NCBI GenBank assembly: GCA_016793465.1
Contig: JAEUJW010000065.1
Coordinates: 17,636 to 81,635 of the forward strand
Direction of reading: 5' to 3'
DNA length: 64,000 bases
Source of the DNA: Myxococcales bacterium
GTDB taxonomy: Bacteria; Myxococcota; Polyangia; Nannocystales; Nannocystaceae
Shown piece by piece: positions 43,371-53,649 of this stretch. Made by a program: the position numbers and the translations under genes. Position 1 is the first letter of the stretch, and each line of letters begins with the position of its first letter. The notes below the pieces were generated by a model. The model worked only from the letters and a program-made list of their open reading frames with translations. It was not told the DNA's origin and searched no databases.

Positions 43371-45883
43371 GTGACGATAGCGCCGAGCTATCCGCTGGTC
43401 GGGGCCGACGATGTCGGGTTGGCGCGGGCGCGGGTGCAGGGGGCGGGGTTGGCGTGCGGGCTGGGGGCGCGCTCGGCGGACGACCTGGCGCGGGCGGCGA
43501 GCGAGCTGGTGCGCAACGCGGTGGTCCACGCGGGCGGCGGGGTGATGACGCTGCGGGTCGAGGACGAGCACCTGATGGTCGACGTCGACGACCGCGGGCC
43601 GGGCATCCCGACGCGGGTGCGCCGGGGCTACGGGCTGATCGCCGCGCGTCACCTCGCGGACGTGTTCGCGGTCGGCCCGCGCGAGGGCGGGGGCACGACG
43701 GCGCGGGTCGGTCGCCGCGGGGTGGCCGTCGACGCGGACGAGCGCCTGGCGGCGTGGGCGGACGACGAGGGCAGCCAGGGCGAGGAGATGACGCTGGCCG
43801 CGGCGCGCCAGCTGATCGCGGAGCACGTGCGGGAGACCGAGAAGCTGCGGCGCCAGCTCGAGCGGACCAACCGCGCGCTCGGGCGGGCCAACGAGGACCT
43901 GCGCGGGCGCAACGAGACGCTCGAGGCCTTGAACGCGGCGCTGGCGGAGGCCCGCGACAGGGCGGAGGAGGGGGCGCGGGTCAAGGCGGCGTTCCTCGCC
44001 AACATGAGCCACGAGATCCGCACGCCGATGAACGCGATCATCGGCATGTCGGGCCTGATGCTCGACACGCCGCTGGACCCGACCCAGCGCGAGTTCGCGG
44101 AGACGATCCGGGTCAGCGGGGACCACCTGCTGACGATCATCAACGACGTGCTCGACTTCTCGAAGATCGAGGCGGGGCAGCTGTCGCTCGAGCGGGTGGC
44201 CTTCTCGCCGCGGATCTGCGTCGAGGAGGCGATGGACCTGGTGGCGCCGCAGGCCGGCGAGAAGGGGCTGGAGCTGGTCTACGACGCGGCGCCGGACCTG
44301 CCGGCGACGCTGATGGGCGACCCGGGGCGGCTGCGGCAGGTGCTCCTCAACTTGATCGGCAACGCGGTGAGTTCACGAGCGCGGGCGAGGTGGTGGTGTC
44401 GGCGCGGCGGGGCGTGGGGGCCGACGGGCGGGCGGAGGTCGCGTTCGCGGTGAGCGACACGGGGATCGGGATCCCGCACGAGCGCTTCGATCGCCTGTTC
44501 AAGGCGTTCAGCCAGGTCGACATGTCGACGACGCGGCTGTACGGCGGGACCGGGCTGGGGCTGGCGATCTGCAGCCGGCTGTGCGAGCTGATGGGCGGGG
44601 GGATCTGGCTCGAGAGCGAGGTCGGGCGCGGGTCGACGTTCCACTTCACGATCGCGGCGGAGGAGGGGCCGTCGGCGGCGGCGCAGGACGGCGCGCGCGC
44701 GGGCGGGCCGCTGGCGGGGCTGGGGGCGCTGATCGTCGACGACAACGCGACGAGCCGGGCGATCTTGCGGCGGCAGCTCGAGGGCTGGGGCATGGTGGTG
44801 GCGGAGTCGGCGTCGGCGCGCGAGGGGCTGGCGCGGCTGCAGGACGGGGCGCGCTTCGCGGTGGTGATCCTCGACCACCGGATGCCGGAGATGGACGGGC
44901 TCGAGCTGGCCGAGCAGATCCAACGACAAGTGCCGCGCGTGCAGACGCCGCTGGTGTTGCTGGGGTCGTCGGGCTGGATGCGCGACGTGTCGGAGGCGGC
45001 CCAGCGGGTGTGCTCGGCGACGCTGAGCAAGCCGGTGAAGGCGGGGCAGCTGCGCGAGACGCTGGGGCGGCTGCTGCTGGGCGAGCGGCCGGTGGCGTCG
45101 GCGGGCGGCGAGGTCGTGCGGGTCGAGGGCACGCTGCGGATCCTGGTGGCGGAGGACAACCCGCTCAACCAGCGGGTGGCGCTCCGCATCCTCGAGAAGC
45201 TGGGGTTTCGCGCGGACCTGGCGGCGAACGGGGTCGAGGTGCTGGAGTCGCTCGGGCGCCGGCGCTACGACGTGGTGCTGATGGACGTGCAGATGCCGGA
45301 GATGGACGGGCTCGAGGCGACGCGGAGGATCCGCGCGCGCTGGCCGGAGGCCGGGCCGTACATCATCGCCATGACGGCGAGCGCGATGATCGGCGACAGC
45401 GAGCGCTGCCTGGCCGCGGGCATGGACCACTACGTGCGCAAGCCGGTCGACGCGCACGAGCTGGCGCGGGCGCTGGCGCGGGCGCGGGGGGTGTTCGACC
45501 CGCCGGCGCGCGCGTCGGGGGCGCCCGGGCCGCGGCAGGTGCCGGCGGACGTGGCCGACGACCTCGAGGCGGCGGAGAGGGTGGTCGCGGCCATGGCGGG
45601 CAACGACCCGGTCGAGCGCGCCGAGCTGGTCGGGGTGCTGCTGGGCACGATGCGCGACACGATGGCGGCGCTCGAGCTGGCGGTGAAGGCGATGGACCGC
45701 TCGCAGATCCGCTTCCACGCCCACACGATCAAGGGGGCCCTGCTGACGGCCGGGCTCTCGCGGGTGGCGAGGGCGGCGGAGCGCTTCGAGGCGACGGCGG
45801 TCCAGACGTCGGCGAGCGAGGCGGCGGCGCAGCTGGCCGGGCTGCGCGCGCTGGTCGAGCACGTGTCGCGGGCGCTGGCCTGA
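43371..45883 (+). pseudogene. hybrid histidine kinase interrupted by a one-base deletion
   Basis: Two frames join at about 44370. The upstream frame (GTG 43371) encodes an RsbW/RsbT-like ATPase module ([29 protein letters not shown]), a coiled coil, a HisKA with phospho-His in NMSHEIRTP (~212) and the start of HATPase. The downstream frame continues with the rest of HATPase (DTGIGIP, GGTGLGLAI), two REC domains (ILDHRMPEMDG and LMDVQMPEMDG) and an HPt with His in HAHTIKGALL. The break is at GCGGTGAGTTCAC, where the sister kinase at 52424 reads GCGGTGAAGTTCAC (Asn-Ala-Val-Lys-Phe), so one A is missing. It is either a real mutation or a sequencing error. Confidence 0.85.
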
Positions 45884-46010
45884 CGGCTCAGCGGTCGACG
45901 ACGGCGGCGAGGCTGGTGAGGTTGCCGAAGGCGTCGCGGGCGCTGGCCTGACGGCTCAGCGGTCGACGACGGCGGCGAGGCTGGTGAGGTTGCCGAAGGC
46001 GTCGCGGGCG
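45865..46010. repeat. perfect 68-bp tandem duplication at a convergent junction
   Basis: Bases 45865-45932 are repeated exactly at 45933-46000, and the first ten bases (GTCGCGGGCG) recur again at 46001. The unit contains the last codons and stop of the kinase gene and the last 15 codons of the convergent propeller gene. Because 68 is not a multiple of three, only one copy can serve each gene: the first for the kinase, the second for the propeller gene. Confidence 0.95.
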
Positions 46011-48091
46011 CGGAGGACCACGCGGTGCTTGCCGGGCTTCAGGTCGGCGGGCAGGGTGACCTCGAAGGTCTCGTCGTCGGAGTCGAACAGGCCGTCGGCG
46101 GGGCTGGCGGCGCGGAACGGGCCGCCGTCGACGCTGTAGGCGACGTCGTGGACGATGCTGCCTTCGTCGCGGGCGCGGGCGGAGAGCTTCAAGCCCTGGG
46201 TCTTCAGGTCGTCGATGCTGGGGCGCTTGTGGTCGACGACGAACGGGGCGCTGACGACTTCGTCGGTGCGGGCGCGGGCGGAGCCGTTGCTGGGTTCGTC
46301 GCTGGCGACGACCTGGGCCTCGTAGACGCCGTCGGGCACGCTGCCGAGGTCCCACTTCAGCTCTTTTTTGCTGGTCGGGGCCTCGCCGCCGAGCTTGATC
46401 CACTCGCCGGGGGAGCCCTCGGGGCGGATGCGGACCTCGTAGACGAGCTCGTCGTCGTCGCGGGCCTCGGCGCGCCACTTGATCGTCAGCTTGCCCTCGG
46501 GCTCGCCGTCGTCCTCGAGTTCGAACTCGGGCTTGGCGACGTCGATGCTCTGGACCAGGGGGGCGAGGTTCTCGGGGGCGTAGTAGACGGTGATGTCGCG
46601 CAGCTCGCTGCGGTCGGCGAGCAGGACCTCGACCTGGACGAACCGGCGGGTGGGCACGCCGAGGTTGCCCTTCCAGGCGTCGCCGGCCTTCGTGAGGGTG
46701 ACGGTCTTCCACTCGCCCCAGCGCTTGTCGGCCTCCTCGCTGGGGCCGCTGCGGGCGCGCATCTCGAACGGGCCGGAGCCGCGCAGGTACACGGCGCCGT
46801 AGGCCGCGGGCTGCTTGGCGTCGAACACCTTGGTGCGGTAGCGGGCCTTGCTGGCGGGGGCGGCGGCGAGGCGGTAGACGGCGGCGCCGTCGCCGGCGGT
46901 CGCGAGCACGGCGCCGGACTTCAGGGGGCACAGCGCGGTGGCCTGGCGCTCCTCGAGGTCGGCGACGACGGCGACGTCGCGGCGGCCGCGGACGCGGTAG
47001 ATCTTGCCCTGCGCCGAGGAGCTGACGAGCACCTCGCCCTTCTTGGGGCCGGCGACGACGCCGGTGAAGTACTGCTTGTCGCGGTGCAGCCAGGTGTCCC
47101 AGGCGACCTCGGCGGCGCGGGGGAGCTCGAGCGCGCCTCTGGCGTTGGTCAGCTGGGCGAAGAACAGGTCGGCGCTGGCCTGCGGGGCGTTGCCGCCGGC
47201 CTCGACCGAGCCCTCGGTGGGCTGGCCGACGAGGCTGGTGCGGCCGAGGGCCTTGGTCATGGCCTGCAGCGACGACAGGCCGCGGTCGGAGAAGTCGTTG
47301 ACGGCGGCGACGATGCCGGCGTCGGTGAGGGCGAGGCCGCGGACTTCGTCGCCGGAGAAGTCGTGGAGGAGTACGCCCTCGACGGGGTCGGCGACCTGCA
47401 GGACCTTGGCGCCGGGCGAGGTGCCGACGACGATGTCCTTGCCGATCGTGAGGACGGCGAGGATGTCCTTCTCGTCGCTGTCGAGCAGGACCTTGGTGTC
47501 CTTGCCCTGCATGTCGAGCGAGAGCAGCTCGCCCTTGGGGCCGGTGCCGACCAGGAGGCGGCCGTTGTGGGGGACGATGGCCCAGATCTGCTCGACCTTC
47601 AGCTCGGCGAAGGTGGTGACGGCGCCCTTCGCGTCGACGCGGAAGATCTTCCCGCCGGGCAGGGTGGCGGCCAGCAGGTCGCCGGACGGCAGCTGGGCGA
47701 GGGCGGAGACCACGGCGCCCTTCAGCTCGGCGAGCTTCTCGACGGTCGGCGGCGGCGCGTCGCCCTTCTTCTCGGGCTTGCCGGCGTCGACGCGCACGCG
47801 CTGGATGGTGGCGGCGTCGGCGGTGCCGACGAACGCGAGCTTGCCGTCCTTGCCGTCGGCGACGCAGGTGAACACGCTGGCGCCGGGCGCGTCGGCGCGG
47901 GCCGGGAGGAGGCCGGCGGTGACCTTGCCCGAGGCCTCGATGGCGGCGCCGTCGGCCTCGCCGCTGTCGAAGTCGTCGAAGTCGGCGACGCGGTGGGTGC
48001 GGGTGCCGCCGGCGAGCGCGGGCGTGGCGAGCCCGAGGGCGGCGAGCAGGGCGATGGACCTGGCGGCGATGCGACGGTGGTGGGTGGTCAT
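45956..48091 (-). CDS. secreted beta-propeller protein with C-terminal Ig/FN3-like domains
   Basis: The protein has 711 residues. The Sec signal peptide is MTTHHRRIAARSIALLAALG followed by LATPALA-G. Residues ~60-420 form a propeller-like repeat region (AQLPSGDLLAATLPGGKIFR, VPHNGRLLVGTGPKGEL). Then come beta-sandwich segments (WRAEARDDDELVYEVRIRPEG, DVAYSVDGGPFRAA). It is probably periplasmic or extracellular. It is third in the operon thioredoxin - S55 peptidase - this gene, with ten bases to the previous stop. The last 15 codons are duplicated in the 68-bp tandem repeat. Confidence 0.75.
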   Translation of the reverse strand: MTTHHRRIAARSIALLAALGLATPALAGGTRTHRVADFDDFDSGEADGAAIEASGKVTAGLLPARADAPGASVFTCVADGKDGKLAFVGTADAATIQRVRVDAGKPEKKGDAPPPTVEKLAELKGAVVSALAQLPSGDLLAATLPGGKIFRVDAKGAVTTFAELKVEQIWAIVPHNGRLLVGTGPKGELLSLDMQGKDTKVLLDSDEKDILAVLTIGKDIVVGTSPGAKVLQVADPVEGVLLHDFSGDEVRGLALTDAGIVAAVNDFSDRGLSSLQAMTKALGRTSLVGQPTEGSVEAGGNAPQASADLFFAQLTNARGALELPRAAEVAWDTWLHRDKQYFTGVVAGPKKGEVLVSSSAQGKIYRVRGRRDVAVVADLEERQATALCPLKSGAVLATAGDGAAVYRLAAAPASKARYRTKVFDAKQPAAYGAVYLRGSGPFEMRARSGPSEEADKRWGEWKTVTLTKAGDAWKGNLGVPTRRFVQVEVLLADRSELRDITVYYAPENLAPLVQSIDVAKPEFELEDDGEPEGKLTIKWRAEARDDDELVYEVRIRPEGSPGEWIKLGGEAPTSKKELKWDLGSVPDGVYEAQVVASDEPSNGSARARTDEVVSAPFVVDHKRPSIDDLKTQGLKLSARARDEGSIVHDVAYSVDGGPFRAASPADGLFDSDDETFEVTLPADLKPGKHRVVLRARDAFGNLTSLAAVVDR

Positions 48092-48100
48092 AAAGACAGG

Positions 48101-49999
48101 TCAGTCGGCGAAGGCGCGCCGGGGCTGCACGGAGAGCTTGAGGTTGTGTTCGCCGTCGATGAGGTTCGCGGTGGGGATGACGCGGCGGGCGATCTGCTTG
48201 AAGCGGACGGCGCCGATGGTCGAGCCCTGGGGGGACAGCGACTCGAGCACGCTGCCGGGCAGCTCGGCCATGAGGCCCTGGCGGGTGGCGAGGCCTTCGT
48301 CCTCGCGGTAGATGGTGGCGACGATGCTGCGCGGGGGGTAGGTGGCCTCGAGGGTGTCGAGGAGGTCGTCGAGGCTGTCGGCGATCGGGCGGAGCGGGCG
48401 GGCGACCTGGCCGCTGGTGACCTCGATCTGGATGTCCTGGCCGGCGGCGTCGTCGGGGATGCGGAGGGCGAGCGACTCGACGCGGACCTTGCCGCGGTAG
48501 TCGCGGATGCGCAGCTCGAGGTCGACGAGGTCGCCGGCGTGGAACTCGCCGGCGGGCAGGCGCACGGCGTCGATGGTGTCGACGGGGGCGCCGTAGGTGA
48601 TGCTGGCGCGCTGCTCGATGCCGCGGATCTTGGCGACCTCGAAGTCGTTGTCGAGCACGGCGGCGATGACGAGCGGGCCGCGGGTGCGGGCGATGGCGCG
48701 GGGGTCGATGCCCTGGGGGAAGAACTCCTCCTCGTGGATGCTGACGGTGCGCGGGCCCTTGCTGGTCTCGATGGCGATCTTGTGGTCGATCTGCGCCACG
48801 ATCTCGGTGCTGTCGGTGCCGCCCTCGCTGAGGGCCTCGACGAGCAGGCTGGTCGCCAGGTTGGGCGTGAGGTCGACGCCGAGGGCGACCTCGCTGCGGT
48901 AGGTCCGCGTGGGCTGGGCCGCCTCGGGGCCGCGCATCTCGGTGAGCACGGGGATCAGCGGGGCGGACAGGTCGGTGCGCAGGGAGATCGCGGCCTGGCG
49001 GTCCTGGATCAGCGTGCCGCGCACGTCGAGCGCGCTCGAGAGCTTCACCGAGCGCTCGACGCTGGGGATGATCACGTGCACGCGGGCGTCGGCGATCGGC
49101 AGGTTGGTCGGGCCGGCGCCGAACATCTCGTGGCCGAAGCCGAGGAGGCGCTCGCCCTGCTTGCCGCCGACCCAGGTGATCGTGCCGTTGGGGGAGACGG
49201 CGTTGTCGCCGCGGATGAGCACGACCGACACGGCGTCGCCGCCCTTCCACTGCTTCGGCGCGGGCGGGGCCGTGGGCGCGGCGCCGCTGCCGGCGGCCTG
49301 CGCGTTGGAGCCGCCGCGCACCGGCAACAGGCCGAGGCGGTCGGCGAGGAAGCTGGTGGCGGCGGAGCCGAGGCCGCTGACCGACATCGGCGCGCCGATC
49401 GGCGCGAGGCCGGTGACGGGGTTCAAATCGGCGGGTCGGCGGCGCGGGGGCAGCGGGTCGGTGTTGATGCCGAGCATGGCGTCGGCCCAGCCGGAGGCGC
49501 CGGGTCGGGCGCTGCCGCGGATGCCGGTCTTGGCCTCCGGGAGGACTTCGGGGCGGTACGGCAGGTCGCCGACCGCGAGCATGTTCTTGATCGGGGTGAT
49601 GCCGCCGATCGGGTCTTTATTGAATCGGTAGCCGTAGGCGAGGGCGCCGACGAGCTTGCCGTCGATGTAGATCGGGCTGCCGGACATGCCGCCGACGATG
49701 CCGCTGTGGACCATGCGCGGGTCGGGGCTGCGGAACAGGATCGCGTCCTGGCGGGGGAGGTAGTCGCGGATGACGTCGATCACCTCGATCTCGAAGCGGT
49801 CGCTGGCGGTGCCGGAGAACACGGTGACGGCGTGGCCCTTCATGCCGGGGCGGACGTCGTCGACGGACATGGTCTCGACGGGGGCGGCGCGCACGGGGCC
49901 GTCGGCGGCGGCGAGCGCGAGGATCGCGGCGGAGCACATCAAGGTGACGCCGAGCGCCCGCGAGGCGGCTCCCGGCTTGTGACGATCAGTGCGTGCCAT
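48101..49999 (-). CDS. S55 (SpoIVB-type) peptidase domain protein
   Basis: The protein has 632 residues with a signal peptide (ALGVTLMCSAAILALAAADG). The N-terminal domain has the S55 features: GMKGHAVTVFSGTASDRFEIEVIDV and the nucleophile motif GIVGGMSGSPIYIDGKLVGA followed by FNKDPIGGITPI. SpoIVB in Firmicutes is a serine protease that triggers regulated intramembrane proteolysis. Myxobacterial homologues of this length have a long C-terminal region of unknown role. The start overlaps the thioredoxin stop by 14 bases, so the genes are coupled. It is probably periplasmic. Confidence 0.82.
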   Translation of the reverse strand: MARTDRHKPGAASRALGVTLMCSAAILALAAADGPVRAAPVETMSVDDVRPGMKGHAVTVFSGTASDRFEIEVIDVIRDYLPRQDAILFRSPDPRMVHSGIVGGMSGSPIYIDGKLVGALAYGYRFNKDPIGGITPIKNMLAVGDLPYRPEVLPEAKTGIRGSARPGASGWADAMLGINTDPLPPRRRPADLNPVTGLAPIGAPMSVSGLGSAATSFLADRLGLLPVRGGSNAQAAGSGAAPTAPPAPKQWKGGDAVSVVLIRGDNAVSPNGTITWVGGKQGERLLGFGHEMFGAGPTNLPIADARVHVIIPSVERSVKLSSALDVRGTLIQDRQAAISLRTDLSAPLIPVLTEMRGPEAAQPTRTYRSEVALGVDLTPNLATSLLVEALSEGGTDSTEIVAQIDHKIAIETSKGPRTVSIHEEEFFPQGIDPRAIARTRGPLVIAAVLDNDFEVAKIRGIEQRASITYGAPVDTIDAVRLPAGEFHAGDLVDLELRIRDYRGKVRVESLALRIPDDAAGQDIQIEVTSGQVARPLRPIADSLDDLLDTLEATYPPRSIVATIYREDEGLATRQGLMAELPGSVLESLSPQGSTIGAVRFKQIARRVIPTANLIDGEHNLKLSVQPRRAFAD

Positions 50000-50585
50000 G
50001 GCGTGCGAGGGCGGTCTGCATCACCGAGACGAGGTCGTCGCGATGCGAGTAGAAGTATTTGTACTTGCTGCGGCCGGGGTTGGACAGGCCGTGGTCGACC
50101 TGGCCGTGCGCGTCGAGGAACAGCACGCGCGGGATGTAGGTGCCGTCGGGGCCGTAGCGCAGGCCGTCGGGCTGCGCGTCCTGGTCGAGATTGACCATGA
50201 CGAAGCGCTCGCTGGCGTCGGCGAGCGTGGGATCAAAAAAGCGCCGCTTCAGCTCCTTGCAGCGCGGGCACCAGGCGGCGTGCACGACGAGCATCAGCGG
50301 GCGATTGGTGGCGGCGGCCTCCTGCAGGCCCTCGTCGAGGCCGCGCCAGGCGATGCGGTCGCCGTAGCCGTTGGCGGGGGCGGTGGCGACGCGGCCCGCG
50401 GCGGGGGCGGGCGTGGTGGCGGGCGCGGCGGGCGGAGCGGCGGCGGACTTGCCGGGCGTGGCCGGGAGGTCGTCGTCGGCGACGGGGATCTCGGCGTTGC
50501 AGGCGGCGAGCGCCAGCAGCAGGGCGGCGGCGCGAGCGCTCGAGCGTGGCGACATCGCCGGGTTCGCGGAGGAGGTGCTCGGCAT
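49986..50585 (-). CDS. lipoprotein thioredoxin-like protein
   Basis: The protein has 199 residues from the ATG at 50585; the ATG at 50555 gives a tighter signal peptide. Signal SARAAALLLALAAC has the lipobox LAAC. An Ala/Pro linker is followed by a thioredoxin-fold domain with redox motif WCPRC (LVVHAAWCPRCKELKR), then FVMVNLDQDAQPDGL and the cis-Pro strand YIPRVLFLDAHG. This is the thioredoxin_7-type layout of envelope thiol-disulfide proteins. It is first in the operon with the S55 peptidase and the propeller protein, and divergent from the second hybrid kinase. Confidence 0.8.
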   Translation of the reverse strand: MPSTSSANPAMSPRSSARAAALLLALAACNAEIPVADDDLPATPGKSAAAPPAAPATTPAPAAGRVATAPANGYGDRIAWRGLDEGLQEAAATNRPLMLVVHAAWCPRCKELKRRFFDPTLADASERFVMVNLDQDAQPDGLRYGPDGTYIPRVLFLDAHGQVDHGLSNPGRSKYKYFYSHRDDLVSVMQTALARHGTH

Positions 50586-50772
50586 GGGAGGAGGGAGGGT
50601 GGCGGGAGGAGGAAGGTAGGCGGCGGGAGAGGTGAAGGCGAAGTCTTCGCGGCTTGGACCCCGCTGCACGGTGTTCTGGCTGCGGCCGAACGAGGTTGGC
50701 TACCTTAGCACGCGGATCTGCGAGATCTCGCTGGAATTGTCGAGGCGAGGCGCGGATAATGCCCGGCCGCAC

Positions 50773-53529
50773 ATGGAGGAGGTGCCGCGAGAATGGGCCT
50801 TGCAGGAGCTTGCGCGGGTCAACGCCCAGCTTCAGGCGGTCCTGGACGCGTCGCGGCAGGTGGCGATCGTGGCGACCGACGCGGCGGGGTCGATCACGCT
50901 GTGGAACAGCGGGGCGGAGCGGATCTTCGGGCTGCTGGCGGAGGAGGCGATCGGTCGGACGTTCGCGTCGGTGGTGCGCGGGGCGGAGTTCGCGGAGCGG
51001 CGGGCCGCGCTGGCCGAGGAGTTCGGGCGCGACATCTCGGACGCCGAGGTGCCGACGCTGCGCGCCCGCACCGGTGACCACGACGAGCAGGAGTGGACGG
51101 TGTACCGCCCCGACGGCGCGCGCCGGATGATCGACCTGGTGGTCTCGCCGATCCGCGAGCAAGACGGCGACATCGGCGGGTTCACGGCGATCGCCCGCGA
51201 CATCACCGACAGCCGGGCCGGCGAGGTCGCGACCCGCGAGAGCGCGACCCGCCTGCAAGGCGCGCTGCACGGCAGCATGGACGCGATCGTCATGATGGTG
51301 GCGATCCGCGACGAGGACGCGCGGGTGGTCGACTTCATGATCACCGACGTGAACCCGCGGGCCGAGCTGCTGCTCGGGCGCGCGGCCGCCGAGGTGGTCG
51401 GGGCCCGGCTCGGCGAGCTGTTCACGACCCCGCGGCTCGAGGGCTTCGTCAGCCGCATGGGCGAGGTGATCGCCACCGGGCTGCCGATCGAGGACGACAT
51501 CGAGGTCGACGAGGTGCCGGAGATCTCGTGGCTGCGCATGCAGGTCACCTCGCTCGGCGACGGAGTGGTGGTGATCTCGCGCGACATCTCGCAGCGCAAG
51601 CGCGACGAGCAGGCGCTGCGGCTCAGCGAGGCGCGGCTCAACATGGCGCTCGAGGCGGCGCAGGACGGCCTGTGGGACTGGAACCTGACGACCGGCGAGG
51701 TGTACCTGAGCCCGCGCTGGCTGACGCAGATGGGCTACGACCCCACGCGCTCGGTCGTCACGGTGGCCGACCTGATGGAGCGCACGCACCCCGACGACGC
51801 GGTCGCGGTGCGGCGCGAGACGATGGCGCACCTGCGCGGCGAGACGGCGGTGTACGAGCGCGAGTACCGGGTGCAGGACGGCGGCGGCAACTGGTCGTGG
51901 GTGCTGGTGCGCGGGCGGGTGGTCGAGCGCGACGGCAGGGACCGGGCGCTGCGCATGCTGGGGACCACGAGCGACTTCACGGCGCGCAAGCGGCAGGAGG
52001 CCGAGCTGCGGCGGGCCAAGGAGGACGCGGAGCGGGCCAACCGGGCCAAGAGCGAGTTCCTGGCCAACGTGAGCCACGAGATCCGCACGCCGATGAACGG
52101 GATCTTGGGCATGGTCGAGCTGGCGCTCGACGACCTGCTGGCGCCGCAGCAGCGCGACCGGCTGCGGCTGGTGCACGACTCGGCGCGCTCGTTGCTGGCG
52201 ATCATCAATGACCTGCTCGACCTCTCGAAGATCGAGGCGGGCAAGGTGACGATCAACCCGAGCCGCTTCGCCCTGCGCGACGAGGTGACCCTGACGATCC
52301 GCTCGCTGGCGGTGCGGGCCAAGGAGAAGGGGCTGCGCCTGACCTGCACGATCGACCCGGGGGTGCCGGCGCACGTGGTCGGCGACCCCGACCGGCTGCG
52401 CCAGGTGCTGGTCAACCTGGTCGGCAACGCGGTGAAGTTCACCGAGCGCGGGGGCATCGCCATCCGCGTGCAGCGCTCGCCTGGCTCGGAGATGCGGGTG
52501 AACTTCGAGATCGCGGACACGGGCATCGGCATCGCGGCGGACCGGCTCGAGGCGATCTTCGCGCCGTTCGAGCAGGCCGACCTGTCGACCACGCGGCGGT
52601 TCGGCGGGACCGGGCTGGGGCTCACGATCTCGAGCCGGCTGGTGCGCCTGATGGGCGGGGCGATCAAGGTGACGAGCCAGGTCGGGGTCGGCAGCACGTT
52701 CTCGTTCGACGCGCTGTTCGAGCCGGCCGAGGCCGACGTGCCGGCCAAGCGCGAGGCGCCGCCGCCGTCGCGGCCGACGCGGCTGGTGGGCGAGAAGTCG
52801 CTGCAGATCTTGCTCGCCGAGGACAACGCGATCAACCAGCGGGTGGCGGTGGAGATCTTGCAGCGGGCGGGGCACGCGGTGACGGTGGTGGTCGACGGGC
52901 GGGCGGCGGTCCAGGCGGTCGAGGGCCGGCCGTTCGACCTGGTGCTGATGGACGTGCAGATGCCGGTGATGGACGGCTGGCAGGCGACCGAGGCGATCCG
53001 ACGAAGTGCGGATACGCGGGTGCGGTCGACCCGAATCGTGGCGATGACGGCCCGGGCGACCGCGGAGGACCGGGCCGCGTGCCTGGCCCACGGGATGGAT
53101 GGTTTCTTGACCAAGCCGCTGCAGATCGCCGATCTGCTGCGGGTGTTCGAGGGAGAGTCCGTGCCGCCCGCGGCGAGCCAGAGCCCGGTGGTCGGCGCCG
53201 TGATCGACGACTGGCCGGGTGTCATGCACCGCGTGGGCAATTCGCCGGAGCTGCTGCGCAAGCTGGTGGGGATGGTGAAGGAGGAGACGCCGGTGCTGAT
53301 CGGCGAGCTGCGCACGGGGCTGGCCAGCGGCGAGGGCCTGCGGCGGGCGGCGCACCGGGTCGCGGGCACGGTGGGGATCTTCAACGCCGGGCGGGCGCTG
53401 GCGCTGGCGCGGCACATCGAGTCGCACGCGCACGAGCGCGGGCCGGAGCTGCCGGACCAGGTCGAGTCGCTGATCCAGGAGCTCGAGGCGCTCGAGCGCG
53501 AGCTGGTGGCGCGCAGCGAGGCGATGTGA
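50773..53529 (+). CDS. PAS-PAS-PAS hybrid histidine kinase with REC and HPt domains
   Basis: The protein has 918 residues and no membrane segment. Three PAS domains (~10-140, 150-270, 280-400) precede HisKA with phospho-His in [12 protein letters not shown] (~residue 436), HATPase with [16 protein letters not shown] and GGTGLGLTI, a REC domain with phospho-Asp in [11 protein letters not shown] (~727), and an HPt with His in [10 protein letters not shown] (~860). It is a soluble phosphorelay kinase; the PAS ligands are unknown and no response regulator or effector is adjacent. It is close kin of the frameshifted kinase 5 kb upstream. Divergent from the thioredoxin operon. Confidence 0.9.
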   Translation: MEEVPREWALQELARVNAQLQAVLDASRQVAIVATDAAGSITLWNSGAERIFGLLAEEAIGRTFASVVRGAEFAERRAALAEEFGRDISDAEVPTLRARTGDHDEQEWTVYRPDGARRMIDLVVSPIREQDGDIGGFTAIARDITDSRAGEVATRESATRLQGALHGSMDAIVMMVAIRDEDARVVDFMITDVNPRAELLLGRAAAEVVGARLGELFTTPRLEGFVSRMGEVIATGLPIEDDIEVDEVPEISWLRMQVTSLGDGVVVISRDISQRKRDEQALRLSEARLNMALEAAQDGLWDWNLTTGEVYLSPRWLTQMGYDPTRSVVTVADLMERTHPDDAVAVRRETMAHLRGETAVYEREYRVQDGGGNWSWVLVRGRVVERDGRDRALRMLGTTSDFTARKRQEAELRRAKEDAERANRAKSEFLANVSHEIRTPMNGILGMVELALDDLLAPQQRDRLRLVHDSARSLLAIINDLLDLSKIEAGKVTINPSRFALRDEVTLTIRSLAVRAKEKGLRLTCTIDPGVPAHVVGDPDRLRQVLVNLVGNAVKFTERGGIAIRVQRSPGSEMRVNFEIADTGIGIAADRLEAIFAPFEQADLSTTRRFGGTGLGLTISSRLVRLMGGAIKVTSQVGVGSTFSFDALFEPAEADVPAKREAPPPSRPTRLVGEKSLQILLAEDNAINQRVAVEILQRAGHAVTVVVDGRAAVQAVEGRPFDLVLMDVQMPVMDGWQATEAIRRSADTRVRSTRIVAMTARATAEDRAACLAHGMDGFLTKPLQIADLLRVFEGESVPPAASQSPVVGAVIDDWPGVMHRVGNSPELLRKLVGMVKEETPVLIGELRTGLASGEGLRRAAHRVAGTVGIFNAGRALALARHIESHAHERGPELPDQVESLIQELEALERELVARSEAM

Positions 53530-53622
53530 GGGGGTGGCCCGCGGGCGGGCCGGGTGGCCCACGGGTTGGCCGGGGTTGACGGCGGCGGCGAGGCAAGCGG
53601 CCGCGACTGCACGCGGGCGGGC

Positions 53623-53638
53623 TGGCACACGGCTTGTA
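53623..53638 (+). promoter_or_regulatory. sigma-54-type -24/-12 promoter candidate for radC
   Basis: TGGCAC-N5-TTGTA has one mismatch to TGGCAC-N5-TTGCW. It lies 27 bases before the ATG at 53650, which would give an essentially leaderless radC transcript unless a later start is used. Confidence 0.5.
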
Positions 53639-53649
53639 TTGCCCTGCGC

